The notes under the pieces are model-generated. The model searched no databases. It had not been told where the DNA came from and was given only the letters and a program-made list of their open reading frames with translations. Below are positions 18,214 to 27,240 of a stretch of 64,000 nt of DNA, piece by piece; position 1 is the first letter of the stretch, and every line of letters starts with the position of its first letter. Both the position numbers and the translations under genes were made by a program. The DNA comes from Pseudomonadota bacterium (lineage in GTDB: Bacteria; Pseudomonadota; Alphaproteobacteria; Rhizobiales; Devosiaceae), in the NCBI GenBank assembly GCA_023391095.1, contig JAEWBN010000001.1, positions 186,001-250,000 of the forward strand, written 5' to 3'.

Positions 18214-19365
18214 TCAGACGTCGCTGAGGCGCGTCCAGGCGCTGTCGTTGTTGGACGACTTTACCGAAGCCGTGATGAACTGCATGCCTTCCACACCGTC
18301 TTCCATGGTCGGCAGGAGGGCTTCATATTCAGCACCCTCGCCGCGGATCACGGCCGCAAACTGGCTATAGATCGTGGCGAAAGCCTCGAGATAGCCTTCC
18401 GGATGACCGGTAGGAATACGGATATTCATCGACTTGGCCGGAGCCGAGGAGATGGAACCGCCGCGGGTCAGCAACTGCTTGGGCTTACCGAATTCGGTGA
18501 ACCACATGTAGTTCGGGTTGTCCTGGCGCCATTCCAGCGAGCCCTTTTCACCATAAACGCGCAGCTGCAGGCCGTTTTCGCACCCGGGTGCGACCTGGCT
18601 GGCCCAGAGCATGCCCTTTGCGCCGCCTTCGAAGCGAAGCATGATGTGCACGTTATCATCGAGCAGACGACCGGGGACAAATGCGGTGAGGTCCGCTGCG
18701 ACGGCTTCTGTCTTGAGACCGGTGACGAAGCGGGCAAGGTTATAGGCGTGGGTGCCGATGTCGCCGATGCAGCCGCCGGCGCCGGAGCGGGCCGGGTCAG
18801 TGCGCCATGCGGCCTGCTTGTTGTCGTCGCCGGTGGGCTCGGTCAGCCATTCCTGCGGGTATTCGGCCTGAACGACACGGATCTTGCCCAGAGCGCCAGC
18901 GGCGATCATTTCGCGGGCCTGACGGATCAGGGGATAGCCGGTGTAGTTGTGCGTCAGGAGGAACTTTGCGCCGTTTTTCGGCTTGATTTCCAAGAGCTTA
19001 CGGGCATCCTCGAGCGTCGATGTGATCGGCTTGTCGCATATCACGTGGATGCCGGCTTCGAGGAACGCCTTGGCGGGACCGAAGTGCATGTGGTTCGGCG
19101 TAACGATGGACACAGCCTCGATACCGTCCGGACGGGCGGATTCGGCCTGGGCCATTTCCTCGTAGGAGGTGTAGATGCGGTCTTCGGCCAGACCGAGATT
19201 TTTCCCGGATTCCTTGGCCACTTCAGGGCGCGAGGACAGGGCGCCGGCGACCAGTTCGTAGTCGCCATCGATGCGGGCCGCGATGCGGTGGACGTAGCCG
19301 ATGAATGCTCCGGTGCCGCCACCGACCATGCCCAGGCGAATGCGCTTTGCGCCGTTTTCAGCCAT
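18214..19365 (-). CDS. Gfo/Idh/MocA-family oxidoreductase (pair B)
   Basis: A 383-residue NAD(P)-dependent sugar or cyclitol dehydrogenase. The Rossmann motif is GMVGGGTGAFIG, the substrate-site lysine is in HVICDKPITSTLEDA, and the C-terminal fold holds GAGGCIGDIGTHAYNLARF with the expected aspartate and histidine. It is the last gene of the sugar operon and pairs with the TIM-barrel gene just upstream. A 3-dehydrogenase acting on a sugar or glycoside is one possibility; the substrate is inferred from context only. Confidence 0.85.
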   Translation of the reverse strand: MAENGAKRIRLGMVGGGTGAFIGYVHRIAARIDGDYELVAGALSSRPEVAKESGKNLGLAEDRIYTSYEEMAQAESARPDGIEAVSIVTPNHMHFGPAKAFLEAGIHVICDKPITSTLEDARKLLEIKPKNGAKFLLTHNYTGYPLIRQAREMIAAGALGKIRVVQAEYPQEWLTEPTGDDNKQAAWRTDPARSGAGGCIGDIGTHAYNLARFVTGLKTEAVAADLTAFVPGRLLDDNVHIMLRFEGGAKGMLWASQVAPGCENGLQLRVYGEKGSLEWRQDNPNYMWFTEFGKPKQLLTRGGSISSAPAKSMNIRIPTGHPEGYLEAFATIYSQFAAVIRGEGAEYEALLPTMEDGVEGMQFITASVKSSNNDSAWTRLSDV

Positions 19366-19436
19366 TTTCAGCTTCCTTGAATATGTGTTTTGCGACGAAC
19401 AGGGTGGCCGCCCTGCGTTAGCAAAGCGGCCTTAAT

Positions 19437-19453
19437 GTTAGCAGACTGTTAAC
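19437..19453 (+). repeat. Copy b of the recurring palindrome-like element
   Basis: GTTAGCAGACTGTTAAC, near-palindromic around its centre. It overlaps the stop codon of the TIM-barrel gene at 19449. The CAGACTG core is shared with copies at 9128 (minus strand) and 32139. Confidence 0.5.
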
Positions 19454-20510
19454 CCTGAAGTCCGAGCATCTTGCGATTGGCTGCCTGATCGGTGCCACCG
19501 CTGGCGAAATCGTCAAACGCCTTTTCCGTGACGCGGATGATGTAGCTCTTGATGAGCTCTGCACCCTCGCGTGCACCGTCTTCGGGATGCTTGAGCGCGC
19601 ATTCCCATTCGAGCACGGCCCAGCCCTGGAAGTCGTTGGCCGCCATCTTGGCGAAGATGGCCGGGAAGTCGACCTGACCGTCGCCGATCGAACGGAAGCG
19701 CCCTGCCCGGTTCACCCAGGACTGGAAGCCGCCATAGACACCCTGACGACCGGTCGGATTGAACTCGGCATCCTTCACGTGGAAGGCCTTGATGCGGTCC
19801 TTGTAGATGTCGATGTAGTCCAGGTAGTCGAGACCCTGCAGGACGAAGTGGCTCGGATCGTAGAGCAGGTTGGCGCGCGGGTGGTTGCTCACGCGCTCAA
19901 GGAACATCTCGTAGGAGACGCCGTCGTGGAGGTCTTCACCGGGATGGATTTCGTAGCAGACGTCGCAGCCGGCTTCATCGAAAGCGTTGAGGATGGGGGT
20001 CCAGCGGCGGGCGAGTTCGTCGAAGGCCTCTTCGACCAGACCGGCAGGACGCTGGGGCCACGGGTAAACGTAGGGCCATGCCAGGGCGCCGGAGAAGGTG
20101 GCGTGACCGGTAAGGCCCAGATTCTTGGAGGCCTTGGCGGCGTTGATGAGGGTCTTAACCGCCCATTCCTGACGCGCCTTGGGATTGCCATGGACCGATG
20201 CCGGCGCAAAGCCGTCGAAAGCGGTGTCATAGGCCGGATGAACGGCGACCAGCTGGCCCTGCAGGTGAGTCGACAGTTCGGTGATTTCGAGGCCGTGGCT
20301 GTTCACGATGCCCTTGATCTCATCGGCGTAAGTCTTGGACTCGGCGGCCTTTTCGAGATCGATGAAGCTCGACACCCAGGTCGGGATCTGCACGCCCTTG
20401 TAGCCAAGGCTGGCAGCCCAGCGGCAGATATTGTCGAGATTGTCGAACGGCGCCTGATCGCCCGCGAACTGGGCCAGAAAGATTGCCGGACCCTTGAGGG
20501 TTGTGGCCAT
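19449..20510 (-). CDS. Sugar phosphate isomerase/epimerase-like TIM barrel (pair B)
   Basis: A 353-residue protein of the xylose isomerase-like TIM-barrel (AP endonuclease 2) superfamily. Likely divalent-metal ligands are visible in VCYEIHPGED, LLYDPSHFVLQGLD and AFHVKDAEF, with a late VLEWEC. Members isomerise, epimerise or dehydrate sugars and inositols, and some hydrolyse 3-keto-glycosides. It precedes a Gfo/Idh dehydrogenase in the operon and is about 100 residues longer than the first TIM-barrel protein, so the two are not simple copies. Confidence 0.83.
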   Translation of the reverse strand: MATTLKGPAIFLAQFAGDQAPFDNLDNICRWAASLGYKGVQIPTWVSSFIDLEKAAESKTYADEIKGIVNSHGLEITELSTHLQGQLVAVHPAYDTAFDGFAPASVHGNPKARQEWAVKTLINAAKASKNLGLTGHATFSGALAWPYVYPWPQRPAGLVEEAFDELARRWTPILNAFDEAGCDVCYEIHPGEDLHDGVSYEMFLERVSNHPRANLLYDPSHFVLQGLDYLDYIDIYKDRIKAFHVKDAEFNPTGRQGVYGGFQSWVNRAGRFRSIGDGQVDFPAIFAKMAANDFQGWAVLEWECALKHPEDGAREGAELIKSYIIRVTEKAFDDFASGGTDQAANRKMLGLQG

Positions 20511-20671
20511 GAAAAGTCTCCTCTCGCATCCCCGAAATGAACCGGGACAGACTGGTGTTTGGCTGCGGAACGTGCTGCCCGCATGAATGACGGGCGGCGA
20601 TTGCTCGCCGCCCTGACATGTTAGTCGACACTGTTGACCGACGCCACGCGCCTGTCAATGAGGTACGTCCA

Positions 20672-21814
20672 TCAGGCCTTGAGCAGGGCCCGGGCATCCT
20701 CGATATTCAGCGCACGCGGCCGCTCGCAAGTGGTCTGGAGCGTCAGCACCTGGCCGGTCTCCCCAGCCTTGAGCAAGCCGGTCATGACTTCCACGACATG
20801 CAGAGCCACGTCGAGGCCGCAACGGGCGGTGGCGCCGGTGTCGTGCGAGATCATCATGTCGGCAAGGCCGGCGCAACGGTAGTTGGCGCGCGGCGTCGCC
20901 TGGTCGAGACCCTGGTTCGGCTTGCCGAATGGGTGGTCCCAAGGCGTGACCGGGGTCCGGGTGCCATCGAGGGACGCCGTGACCAGATCGCCACCGAAGA
21001 AGTTCGGATCGGGCACGAAGATGGAGCCGTCGGTGCCGTAGAGCTCGATATTGTGGTGGCCATGCGCGGCCACGTCCCAGCTGGCGCCGATGGTGACGAT
21101 GGCGCCGTTGTGGAACTCGAGAATACCGTGGATCGTGGTCGGGGTACCGACCTTGATGATGCTGCCCTTGTTGGGACCCTCGGCAGTCACGACGCGCTCC
21201 TCGCGAGCCATGTTGGTGAAGGCGGAAAGCTTCTTCACCGGGCCGAGCAGGTGCACCAGATCGGTGATGTAATAGGGACCCAGATCGAGAATCGGGCCGC
21301 CACCGGGCTGGAAGAAAAAGTCCGGATTGGGGTGCCAATGCTCCATGCCGCGGCTCATGACGTGCGTGGTGCCGCTCATGATCTTGCCGAGCTTGCCGCT
21401 GTCGATGATCTCGCGGGCCTGCTGGTGCGCGCCACCCAGGAAGGTGTCGGGAGCCGAACCAACCTTGAGGCCACGTTCATCGGCGGCCTTCTTGAGCGAC
21501 AGGCCTTCCTCAACGGAGAGCACGAAGGGCTTTTCCGAATAGGAGTGCTTGCCGGCCGAGATGATGTCCATCGAGACGCGGTAGTGGGCGGCCGGAACGG
21601 TGAGATTGACGATGACGTCGATCTCGCTGTTCTTGAGCAGTTCATCGGGCGTCTGGGCGGCGACATTGAATTCCTCGGCGCGGCGCTTGGCCGCTTCGGG
21701 AACGATGTCGGCCACGGCGCGGACTTCGAGCCCCTTGAACAGGGGCGCGAGGCCGAGATAGGCGGCAGAGATATTGCCGGCACCCATGATGCCGACGCCA
21801 TAGGTCTTGGCCAT
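20672..21814 (-). CDS. Gfo/Idh/MocA-family oxidoreductase (pair A)
   Basis: A 380-residue NAD(P)-dependent dehydrogenase with Rossmann motif VGIMGAGNISAAYL, the catalytic-region lysine in HSYSEKPFVLSVEEGL, and GGGPILDLGPYYITDLVHLLGP in the C-terminal domain. It is only distantly like the second dehydrogenase of the operon. It starts five bases after the upstream TIM-barrel gene, so the pair is co-translated. The substrate is probably a product of the imported sugar. Confidence 0.86.
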   Translation of the reverse strand: MAKTYGVGIMGAGNISAAYLGLAPLFKGLEVRAVADIVPEAAKRRAEEFNVAAQTPDELLKNSEIDVIVNLTVPAAHYRVSMDIISAGKHSYSEKPFVLSVEEGLSLKKAADERGLKVGSAPDTFLGGAHQQAREIIDSGKLGKIMSGTTHVMSRGMEHWHPNPDFFFQPGGGPILDLGPYYITDLVHLLGPVKKLSAFTNMAREERVVTAEGPNKGSIIKVGTPTTIHGILEFHNGAIVTIGASWDVAAHGHHNIELYGTDGSIFVPDPNFFGGDLVTASLDGTRTPVTPWDHPFGKPNQGLDQATPRANYRCAGLADMMISHDTGATARCGLDVALHVVEVMTGLLKAGETGQVLTLQTTCERPRALNIEDARALLKA

Positions 21815-21819
21815 GTGGA

Positions 21820-22578
21820 TTACTTCCAGTTCTTGGCGGTTGCGATCGAGCGCGTGGCAAAACGCACGGCATCGGTCGGATTGTCATGTTCGGCGACGAA
21901 ATACTGCGCCTTGGTCTTGGCTTCGACCTTCTTGATCAGCTCGTCCCAGCCGACGACGCCGTGGCCAACGTCGGCCCAGCCGCTTTCTTCGGGGTTTTCA
22001 CCTTCCGCGGCCAGGTCCTTGACGTGAACGGCCGTGATGCGGTCGCCATACTTGTCGAACCAGGCGATGGGATCGGCCTTGCCGCGGATCACCCAGGCAA
22101 TGTCGCACTCCCACTCAATGGCGGGTGCCGTTTCGAGGATGATTTCCATCGGGGTGCGGCCGGACGTGGTGGGCACGAATTCGAAGTCGTGGTTGTGCCA
22201 GCCGAAGCCGTAGCCTTCCTTGGAGAAGGTCTCGCCCAGCGAGGCCAGCGTTTCGGCGAGCTCGATCCACTTGGATTCGTCCTCGCTGCGCTGGTCCGGC
22301 ATGATGAACGGGCAATAGATGCGCTTAACACCGATGGCTTCGGCAATCTGGAGAGCCGAAGAGGTATCCTTGAGCTGGTCGAGGCCGAAGTGCCCGGTGG
22401 GCATTGCGAGGCCATTGTTCTTGAGATCAGCCGCAAAGCTGGCCGCCGTAGCCGGATCGGCATAGAGGCCGCCAAAGCCTTCAACCTGCTTGTAACCGAG
22501 GGAGGACAGCGTGCCGAAGAACTCGGACATCGAAGGAACGTTGCGGGCGCTGTAAAGCTGGAATGACAACTCGGTCAT
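21820..22578 (-). CDS. Sugar phosphate isomerase/epimerase-like TIM barrel (pair A)
   Basis: A 252-residue xylose isomerase-like TIM-barrel protein. FGWHNHDFEF, WECDIAWVIRGKADP, AVHVKDL and a late VAEHDNP carry the expected metal-binding residues. The ATG at 22578 has AGAAGAGGC upstream. It is the first catabolic gene after the transporter genes and is coupled to a Gfo/Idh dehydrogenase, a pairing common in inositol and 3-keto-sugar pathways. The exact reaction is not determined. Confidence 0.84.
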   Translation of the reverse strand: MTELSFQLYSARNVPSMSEFFGTLSSLGYKQVEGFGGLYADPATAASFAADLKNNGLAMPTGHFGLDQLKDTSSALQIAEAIGVKRIYCPFIMPDQRSEDESKWIELAETLASLGETFSKEGYGFGWHNHDFEFVPTTSGRTPMEIILETAPAIEWECDIAWVIRGKADPIAWFDKYGDRITAVHVKDLAAEGENPEESGWADVGHGVVGWDELIKKVEAKTKAQYFVAEHDNPTDAVRFATRSIATAKNWK

Positions 22579-22695
22579 CTGGGCCTCTTCTAGTTGCATT
22601 TGGATGCGGAAAATCGCGTCGGAGCGGAGAGGTAGCCATCAGTCGAGCTGGCGTCGCCGCGCCGGGGCAGATTGGTTGCCGCAAAAGTAATATGA

Positions 22696-22720
22696 AGCGG
22701 CGCCCGAAGGGGGCGCCGCT
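22696..22720 (-). terminator. Hairpin after the sugar transporter ATPase gene
   Basis: AGCGGCGCCC and GGGCGCCGCT form a ten-pair stem with a five-base loop. On the minus strand only a weak T-rich tail follows, so it is likely an attenuator that separates transport from catabolic genes. Confidence 0.5.
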
Positions 22721-22729
22721 GGTTTTTCG

Positions 22730-23812
22730 TTAGAGACGGTTTTCGGTCTGTGCGTTGAACAGAGAACCGCGGGCAATGTCGAAGCCCAGCGTCACCCGGT
22801 CGCCGGCAGCCAGCGGAATATCGCTGGAGCAGCGGAAGGTGACCGGCACGCCGGCAACCTTGGTCCAGGCCAGGGTTTCCGAACCCATGGGCTCGACGAT
22901 CTCGATTTCGGCTTCGGTGGTGAAGGGCATGCCCTGCGCCGCGTCGCCGATAAAGATGTGCTCGGGACGAACGCCCAGCACCGCCTTGGTCGCGCTCGAA
23001 GGCGCAGCGACATACTCGTAGGAGCCAACCGGGATCTTGGTTCCGTCCTCGGCAGTGAAGGTCTGGCCTTCCAGCGTACCGTTGAGGAAGTTCATCGACG
23101 GCGACCCGATGAAGCCAGCCACGTAGAGGTTGACCGGCTTGTTGTAGATCGTGTGCGGATCGGCCAGCTGCTGGATCACGCCATTCTTCATGATGGCGAT
23201 ACGGTCAGCCAGGGTCAGAGCCTCGATCTGGTCGTGCGTCACGTAGATCATGGTGTTCTTCAGACGCGCATGCAGACGCTTGATCTCGACGCGCAGGTCC
23301 GAACGGAGCTTGGCATCGAGGTTGGACAGCGGCTCGTCGAAGAGGAACACGTCCACGTCACGCACCAGGGCGCGGCCGATGGCAACGCGCTGGCGCTGGC
23401 CACCCGACAGATTGGCCGGCTTGCGCTGCAACAGCGGCTCGATCTGCAGGATTTCGGCAGCACGCTTCACGCGGCTTTCGATTTCCGCCTTGGGCATGCC
23501 GGCGACGCGCAGGCCGAAGGAGAGGTTCCGCTCCACGCTCATCTGCGGATAAAGCGCATAGGACTGGAACACCATGCCGATGCCGCGATCCTTGGGCTCC
23601 ATCCAAGTGACGTTCTTGCCACCGATGAAGATCTGGCCGTCCGACACGTCGAGCAGGCCGGCGATGCAGTTGAGAAGCGTGGACTTGCCGCAGCCCGAAG
23701 GCCCGAGCAGCACGATGAACTCGCCCTGGGCAATGTCCAGGTTCAGGTTCTCCAGAACCTTCACATTGCCGAAGTTGAGGGTGAGGTCCTTGATGGAAAC
23801 GCTGGGTTGCAT
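22730..23812 (-). CDS. Sugar ABC transporter ATP-binding protein (UgpC/MalK type)
   Basis: A 360-residue ATPase. Walker A is [17 protein letters not shown], the signature [36 protein letters not shown] (read across Walker B), followed by YVTHDQIEALTLADRIAIM and a C-terminal OB-type regulatory domain with VLGVRPEHI. It would energise the two permeases upstream. It follows the second permease gene after five bases. Confidence 0.95.
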   Translation of the reverse strand: MQPSVSIKDLTLNFGNVKVLENLNLDIAQGEFIVLLGPSGCGKSTLLNCIAGLLDVSDGQIFIGGKNVTWMEPKDRGIGMVFQSYALYPQMSVERNLSFGLRVAGMPKAEIESRVKRAAEILQIEPLLQRKPANLSGGQRQRVAIGRALVRDVDVFLFDEPLSNLDAKLRSDLRVEIKRLHARLKNTMIYVTHDQIEALTLADRIAIMKNGVIQQLADPHTIYNKPVNLYVAGFIGSPSMNFLNGTLEGQTFTAEDGTKIPVGSYEYVAAPSSATKAVLGVRPEHIFIGDAAQGMPFTTEAEIEIVEPMGSETLAWTKVAGVPVTFRCSSDIPLAAGDRVTLGFDIARGSLFNAQTENRL

Positions 23813-23817
23813 GTGTA

Positions 23818-24750
23818 TTACCCCTTCACGGCGCCGGCAGCGACGCCGCGCACAAACAGCTTGCCGGATACAAAGTAGACAATCAGCGGCACGAGGCCGG
23901 TCAGCACGGTTGCGGCCATGTTGACGTTGTATTCCGGCGTACCCTGAGCCGAGTTGACGATATTGTTGAGCTGAACGGTCATCGGCTGGTTCTGCGTGCC
24001 GGCAAAGACGGCGCCGAACAGGAAGTCATTCCAGATACCGGTGATCTGCAGGATCAGCGCGACCACGAAGATCGGCAGCGACATGGGCAGCATGATCTCG
24101 AAGAAAATGCGCCAGAACCCTGCCCCATCGACGCGGGCCGCCTTGAAAAGTTCCTGCGGCAACGACGCGAAGTAGTTGCGGAACAGAAGTGTCAGGATCG
24201 GCATGCCGAAGATGGTGTGGATCAGGATAACCGCTTCGAGCTTGCCGAAGATGCCGAGTTCGCGGGTGATCATCACCAGCGGATAGAGCATCACCTGATA
24301 GGGGATGAACGAGCCGAAGATGAGGATCGAGAAGAAGATCTCCGACCCCTTGAAGCGCCAGTTGACCAGAGCATAGCCGTTGATGGCGGCGATGAAGATC
24401 GAGACGATCGTGGACGGCACGGTGATCTTCACCGAGTTCCAGAAGCCGGGGGACAGACCATTACAGGTCAGGCCCGTACAGGCACTGGTCCAGGCGCGCA
24501 CCCAGGCATCGAAATTGATCTGGTTGGGGAGCGCGAAGATCGAGCCGAAACGGATTTCCGGCATGGTCTTGAACGAGGTCGTGACCATGACATAGAGCGG
24601 AAACAGGAAGTAGAGCGAGAAAAAGATCAGGGTCGAATAGATCATGATCTTCTTCGGCGTGAAGAAGGGCTTGGGCTTGGGGCCGCGCGGTCCGGCGGAC
24701 TGGCCGGTCGAGAGCGGCGCGGAGCCGGGCATAATTGCGGTATCGGTCAT
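23818..24750 (-). CDS. Sugar ABC transporter permease (MalG type)
   Basis: A 310-residue inner-membrane protein with six predicted helices and the EAA loop KAARVDGAGFWRIFFEIMLPMSLP. The N-terminal tail is long and proline-rich before the first helix (KKIMIYSTLIFFSLYFLFPLY). Its ATG overlaps the stop of the first permease by four bases, so the two are made together as a heterodimer. Confidence 0.93.
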   Translation of the reverse strand: MTDTAIMPGSAPLSTGQSAGPRGPKPKPFFTPKKIMIYSTLIFFSLYFLFPLYVMVTTSFKTMPEIRFGSIFALPNQINFDAWVRAWTSACTGLTCNGLSPGFWNSVKITVPSTIVSIFIAAINGYALVNWRFKGSEIFFSILIFGSFIPYQVMLYPLVMITRELGIFGKLEAVILIHTIFGMPILTLLFRNYFASLPQELFKAARVDGAGFWRIFFEIMLPMSLPIFVVALILQITGIWNDFLFGAVFAGTQNQPMTVQLNNIVNSAQGTPEYNVNMAATVLTGLVPLIVYFVSGKLFVRGVAAGAVKG

Positions 24751-25685
24751 TTACGGCCCTTTCCGCCAAATTCGAGATAGGCCCACGGGATCATGATCAC
24801 CATCACTGTCAGCAGCATCATGGTGGCCGCGGCGAGCGCCTGGCCGATATTGCCACCGGAGAACATGTAGTTGACGACGTACTTGGCCGGCACTTCGGAC
24901 GAAATGCCCGGGCCACCATTGGTGAGCGCCACCACAAGGTCATAGAGGCGGACAATGCCCGAGCCGATCAGCACCACGGCGGTGACGAGAACACCCCGCA
25001 TCATGGGCAGAACGATGGAAATGTAGGTGCGCCAGGTGGGAATACCGTCGACGCGCGCAGCCTTCCAGATTTCCTCGTCCACGCCACGCAGGCCAGCCAG
25101 CATGAGCACCATGCAGAAGCCAACGCCCTGCCAGAGGCCGGCAATCAGCAGCGCGAACAGCACCATGCGCGGATTGGTGATCCAGTCGAAGGTGAAATTT
25201 TCCCAGCCCAGATTGCGCATCGCGGTCTGCAGGCCAAGCGTGGGGTTCATGATCCACTGCCAGACCAGGCCCGTCACGATGAAGGAGAGGGCGAAGGGGT
25301 AGAGCATGATGGTGCGGAAGGCGCTTTCAAAGCGGATCTTCTGGTCCATCAGCACGGCAAGAAGGAAGCCCAGGGTCAGCGTCAGCACCAGGCTCATGGC
25401 ACCATAGGTGACCAGATTGGAAACCGACACGTTCCAGCGGCTCGTCGCGAACAGGCGCTCATACTGGTCGAAACCAACAAAGGAGCCGGTGGGCAAAAGC
25501 CGCGAATTCGTGAACGAATAATAGATGGTCCAAATCGTGCAGCCCACGAAGACGACCAGAACCGTGGCCATCATCGGAAGGGCCGCTATCTTGGCGGGCA
25601 GGTTGTGTAGGAAGGTTTTTTTGAGGAAACCAGGCCGGGCCGCATGGCTCGTTCCTTGATCAGCCCCGACGGCTGCATCCGCCAT
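24747..25685 (-). CDS. Sugar ABC transporter permease (MalF/UgpA type)
   Basis: A 312-residue inner-membrane protein with helices from about residue 30 and the EAA loop KAARVDGIPTWRTYISIVLPMMRG. The ATG at 25685 follows GGAGAG at good spacing; an upstream in-frame start lacks one. It lies about 90 bases after the binding-protein gene, where a short TGAGGC/GCCTCA hairpin (25745-25760) may moderate expression. Confidence 0.93.
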   Translation of the reverse strand: MADAAVGADQGTSHAARPGFLKKTFLHNLPAKIAALPMMATVLVVFVGCTIWTIYYSFTNSRLLPTGSFVGFDQYERLFATSRWNVSVSNLVTYGAMSLVLTLTLGFLLAVLMDQKIRFESAFRTIMLYPFALSFIVTGLVWQWIMNPTLGLQTAMRNLGWENFTFDWITNPRMVLFALLIAGLWQGVGFCMVLMLAGLRGVDEEIWKAARVDGIPTWRTYISIVLPMMRGVLVTAVVLIGSGIVRLYDLVVALTNGGPGISSEVPAKYVVNYMFSGGNIGQALAAATMMLLTVMVIMIPWAYLEFGGKGRK

Positions 25686-25775
25686 GAATCTCTCCATTAA
25701 GAAAGTGGCCGACCCCAAGAGAGGTCGACCACCGATTTCAGAAGTGAGGCCAAAGCCTCATCTGGTCACACCGGC

Positions 25776-27014
25776 TTAGTCAGCCGAAGCGATGATCTCG
25801 GCACGACGCTCGATGTAGTCATCAACGGTGACGTTCTCGTCAGCGAAGAATTCGAGGTCGAGGTCCTGCAGCTGCTGCTGGGTGTCGCTCGAGAGCGAGG
25901 AGTCACCGGAGGGCAGCAGGCCGTTGCCGAGCAGGGCGATTGCCTTCTGCATGCAAGCGTTCGCGCCCGACAGGTCGATGTCGGTACGGATCGGCATGGA
26001 GCCCTTGACCATGTTGAACTTCAGCTGGGCTTCGGGCGAGATCAGGATACGAGCCAGCTCGGCCTGAGCTTCGATCACAGCCGGGTCGGTGCCTTCAGGC
26101 AGCTTGGGGAAGTAGAACGAGTCGCCGCCACCGGTCAGCTGATCGCCAACGCCGAGAGCGGGGAGACATTCGTAGTCTTCGCCCGGGACGCCGCCTGCGA
26201 TCTGCAGGTCGCCAGCGAGCCAGTCGCCGTGGATGTTGCCGGCAGCAGTGCCTTCGAGCAGCTGGTTGCCAACGTCACCGAAGGACGGGACCATGGTTTC
26301 GGGCGAGGTGACCTTGCGGAGCGAGTCCAGAGCTTCGGCAACCTTGCGGAATTCGGGGCTGCGAACAGCTTCCGGATCCTTGTCGGTGTTGATGCGCTTG
26401 ACGAGGTCTGCACCGCCGATGCCGTTCATCAGAACGCCCGGGATACCGTTGATCGGCCAGCCAGAGGCAAGACCGAACGGCAGGATGCCGGCTTCCTGCA
26501 GAGCAGGCCAGGAGGCAACATATTCGTCCCAGTTGGTCGGAACCGGCTGGCCGATCTTTTCGTAAGCGGCGGTGGAGAGCCACAGCCAATCCCACGAGTG
26601 GATGTTGATCGGCAGACAGTAGAGACCGCCTTCATAACGGCAGGGCTCGAGCAGGGTCTGGTCGACGTAGAAGCTGTCGATATCGAGATCGGCAACAATG
26701 TCGGTCAGGTCGCGCATCAGGCCGGCCTGGATGAGTTCTTCGGCGTCACGGCCGGTATTCATCTGGGTGGCGCCCATCGGGTCGCCGCCGATGATACGGC
26801 TGATGATCACCGGGTTGGCGCCGGTACCCGAACCGGACAGAGCCGAGTCGACCCAGGTGTGGCCGGTCTGCTCTTCAAAAACCTTGGCGAATTCGGCGAT
26901 AGCCGCGGCTTCACCAGCCGAGGTCCACCAGTGGGTCACTTCCAGCTCGGCAGCATAGGCCGTGGAGCCAAGGAAAGCGGTTGCCATAGCAGCAACCACT
27001 GCAAACTTCTTCAT
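25776..27014 (-). CDS. Sugar ABC transporter substrate-binding protein
   Basis: A 412-residue periplasmic protein with signal peptide MKKFAVVAAMATAFLGSTAYA. The mature part (ELEVTHWWTSAGEAAAIAEF, GGDPMGATQMNTGRDAEELI, CRYEGGLYCLPINIHSWDWLW) matches the glucose-type GtsA binding proteins. The cysteine pair in CRYEGGLYC is typical of that group. GGGAGGACAACCT precedes the ATG. It is first in the operon, so a monosaccharide or small glycoside is the probable cargo. Confidence 0.92.
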   Translation of the reverse strand: MKKFAVVAAMATAFLGSTAYAAELEVTHWWTSAGEAAAIAEFAKVFEEQTGHTWVDSALSGSGTGANPVIISRIIGGDPMGATQMNTGRDAEELIQAGLMRDLTDIVADLDIDSFYVDQTLLEPCRYEGGLYCLPINIHSWDWLWLSTAAYEKIGQPVPTNWDEYVASWPALQEAGILPFGLASGWPINGIPGVLMNGIGGADLVKRINTDKDPEAVRSPEFRKVAEALDSLRKVTSPETMVPSFGDVGNQLLEGTAAGNIHGDWLAGDLQIAGGVPGEDYECLPALGVGDQLTGGGDSFYFPKLPEGTDPAVIEAQAELARILISPEAQLKFNMVKGSMPIRTDIDLSGANACMQKAIALLGNGLLPSGDSSLSSDTQQQLQDLDLEFFADENVTVDDYIERRAEIIASAD

Positions 27015-27107
27015 AGGTTGTCCTCCCAACGGAACACGAAGGAGCAGATGCTCCAGCGATGCACTGACTGCAGACCGACTACTCCTAAAGCGCAATCCAC
27101 AATCTCG

Positions 27108-27121
27108 TGTAATCGATTGCA
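27108..27121. promoter_or_regulatory. LacI-type operator 1
   Basis: TGTAATCGATTGCA, a near-perfect palindrome around the central CG. It fits the TGnAATCGATTnCA pattern bound by many alphaproteobacterial LacI regulators. It lies between the divergent binding-protein and lacI-like genes. Confidence 0.7.
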
Positions 27122-27142
27122 TTATAGGTTCCAAAACCTTTG

Positions 27143-27156
27143 TGCAATCGATTTCA
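27143..27156. promoter_or_regulatory. LacI-type operator 2
   Basis: TGCAATCGATTTCA, the same palindrome pattern, centred 35 bases from operator 1. Two sites on nearly the same helix face between divergent genes suggest cooperative repression of both. Confidence 0.7.
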
Positions 27157-27240
27157 GGAGTTTCATACACAGCTTGCGGAGCTGTCAAGATCGATTTAGA
27201 CCGTTTAGGTTACTGACAGCGAGAGGGGGCGCTGCCAGCA

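Noticed and set aside
19437..19453. Resemblance to a CtrA site (TTAA-N7-TTAA)
   Set aside because: The seven middle bases are conserved between copies, which a CtrA site would not require, and the copies lie at gene ends rather than promoters.
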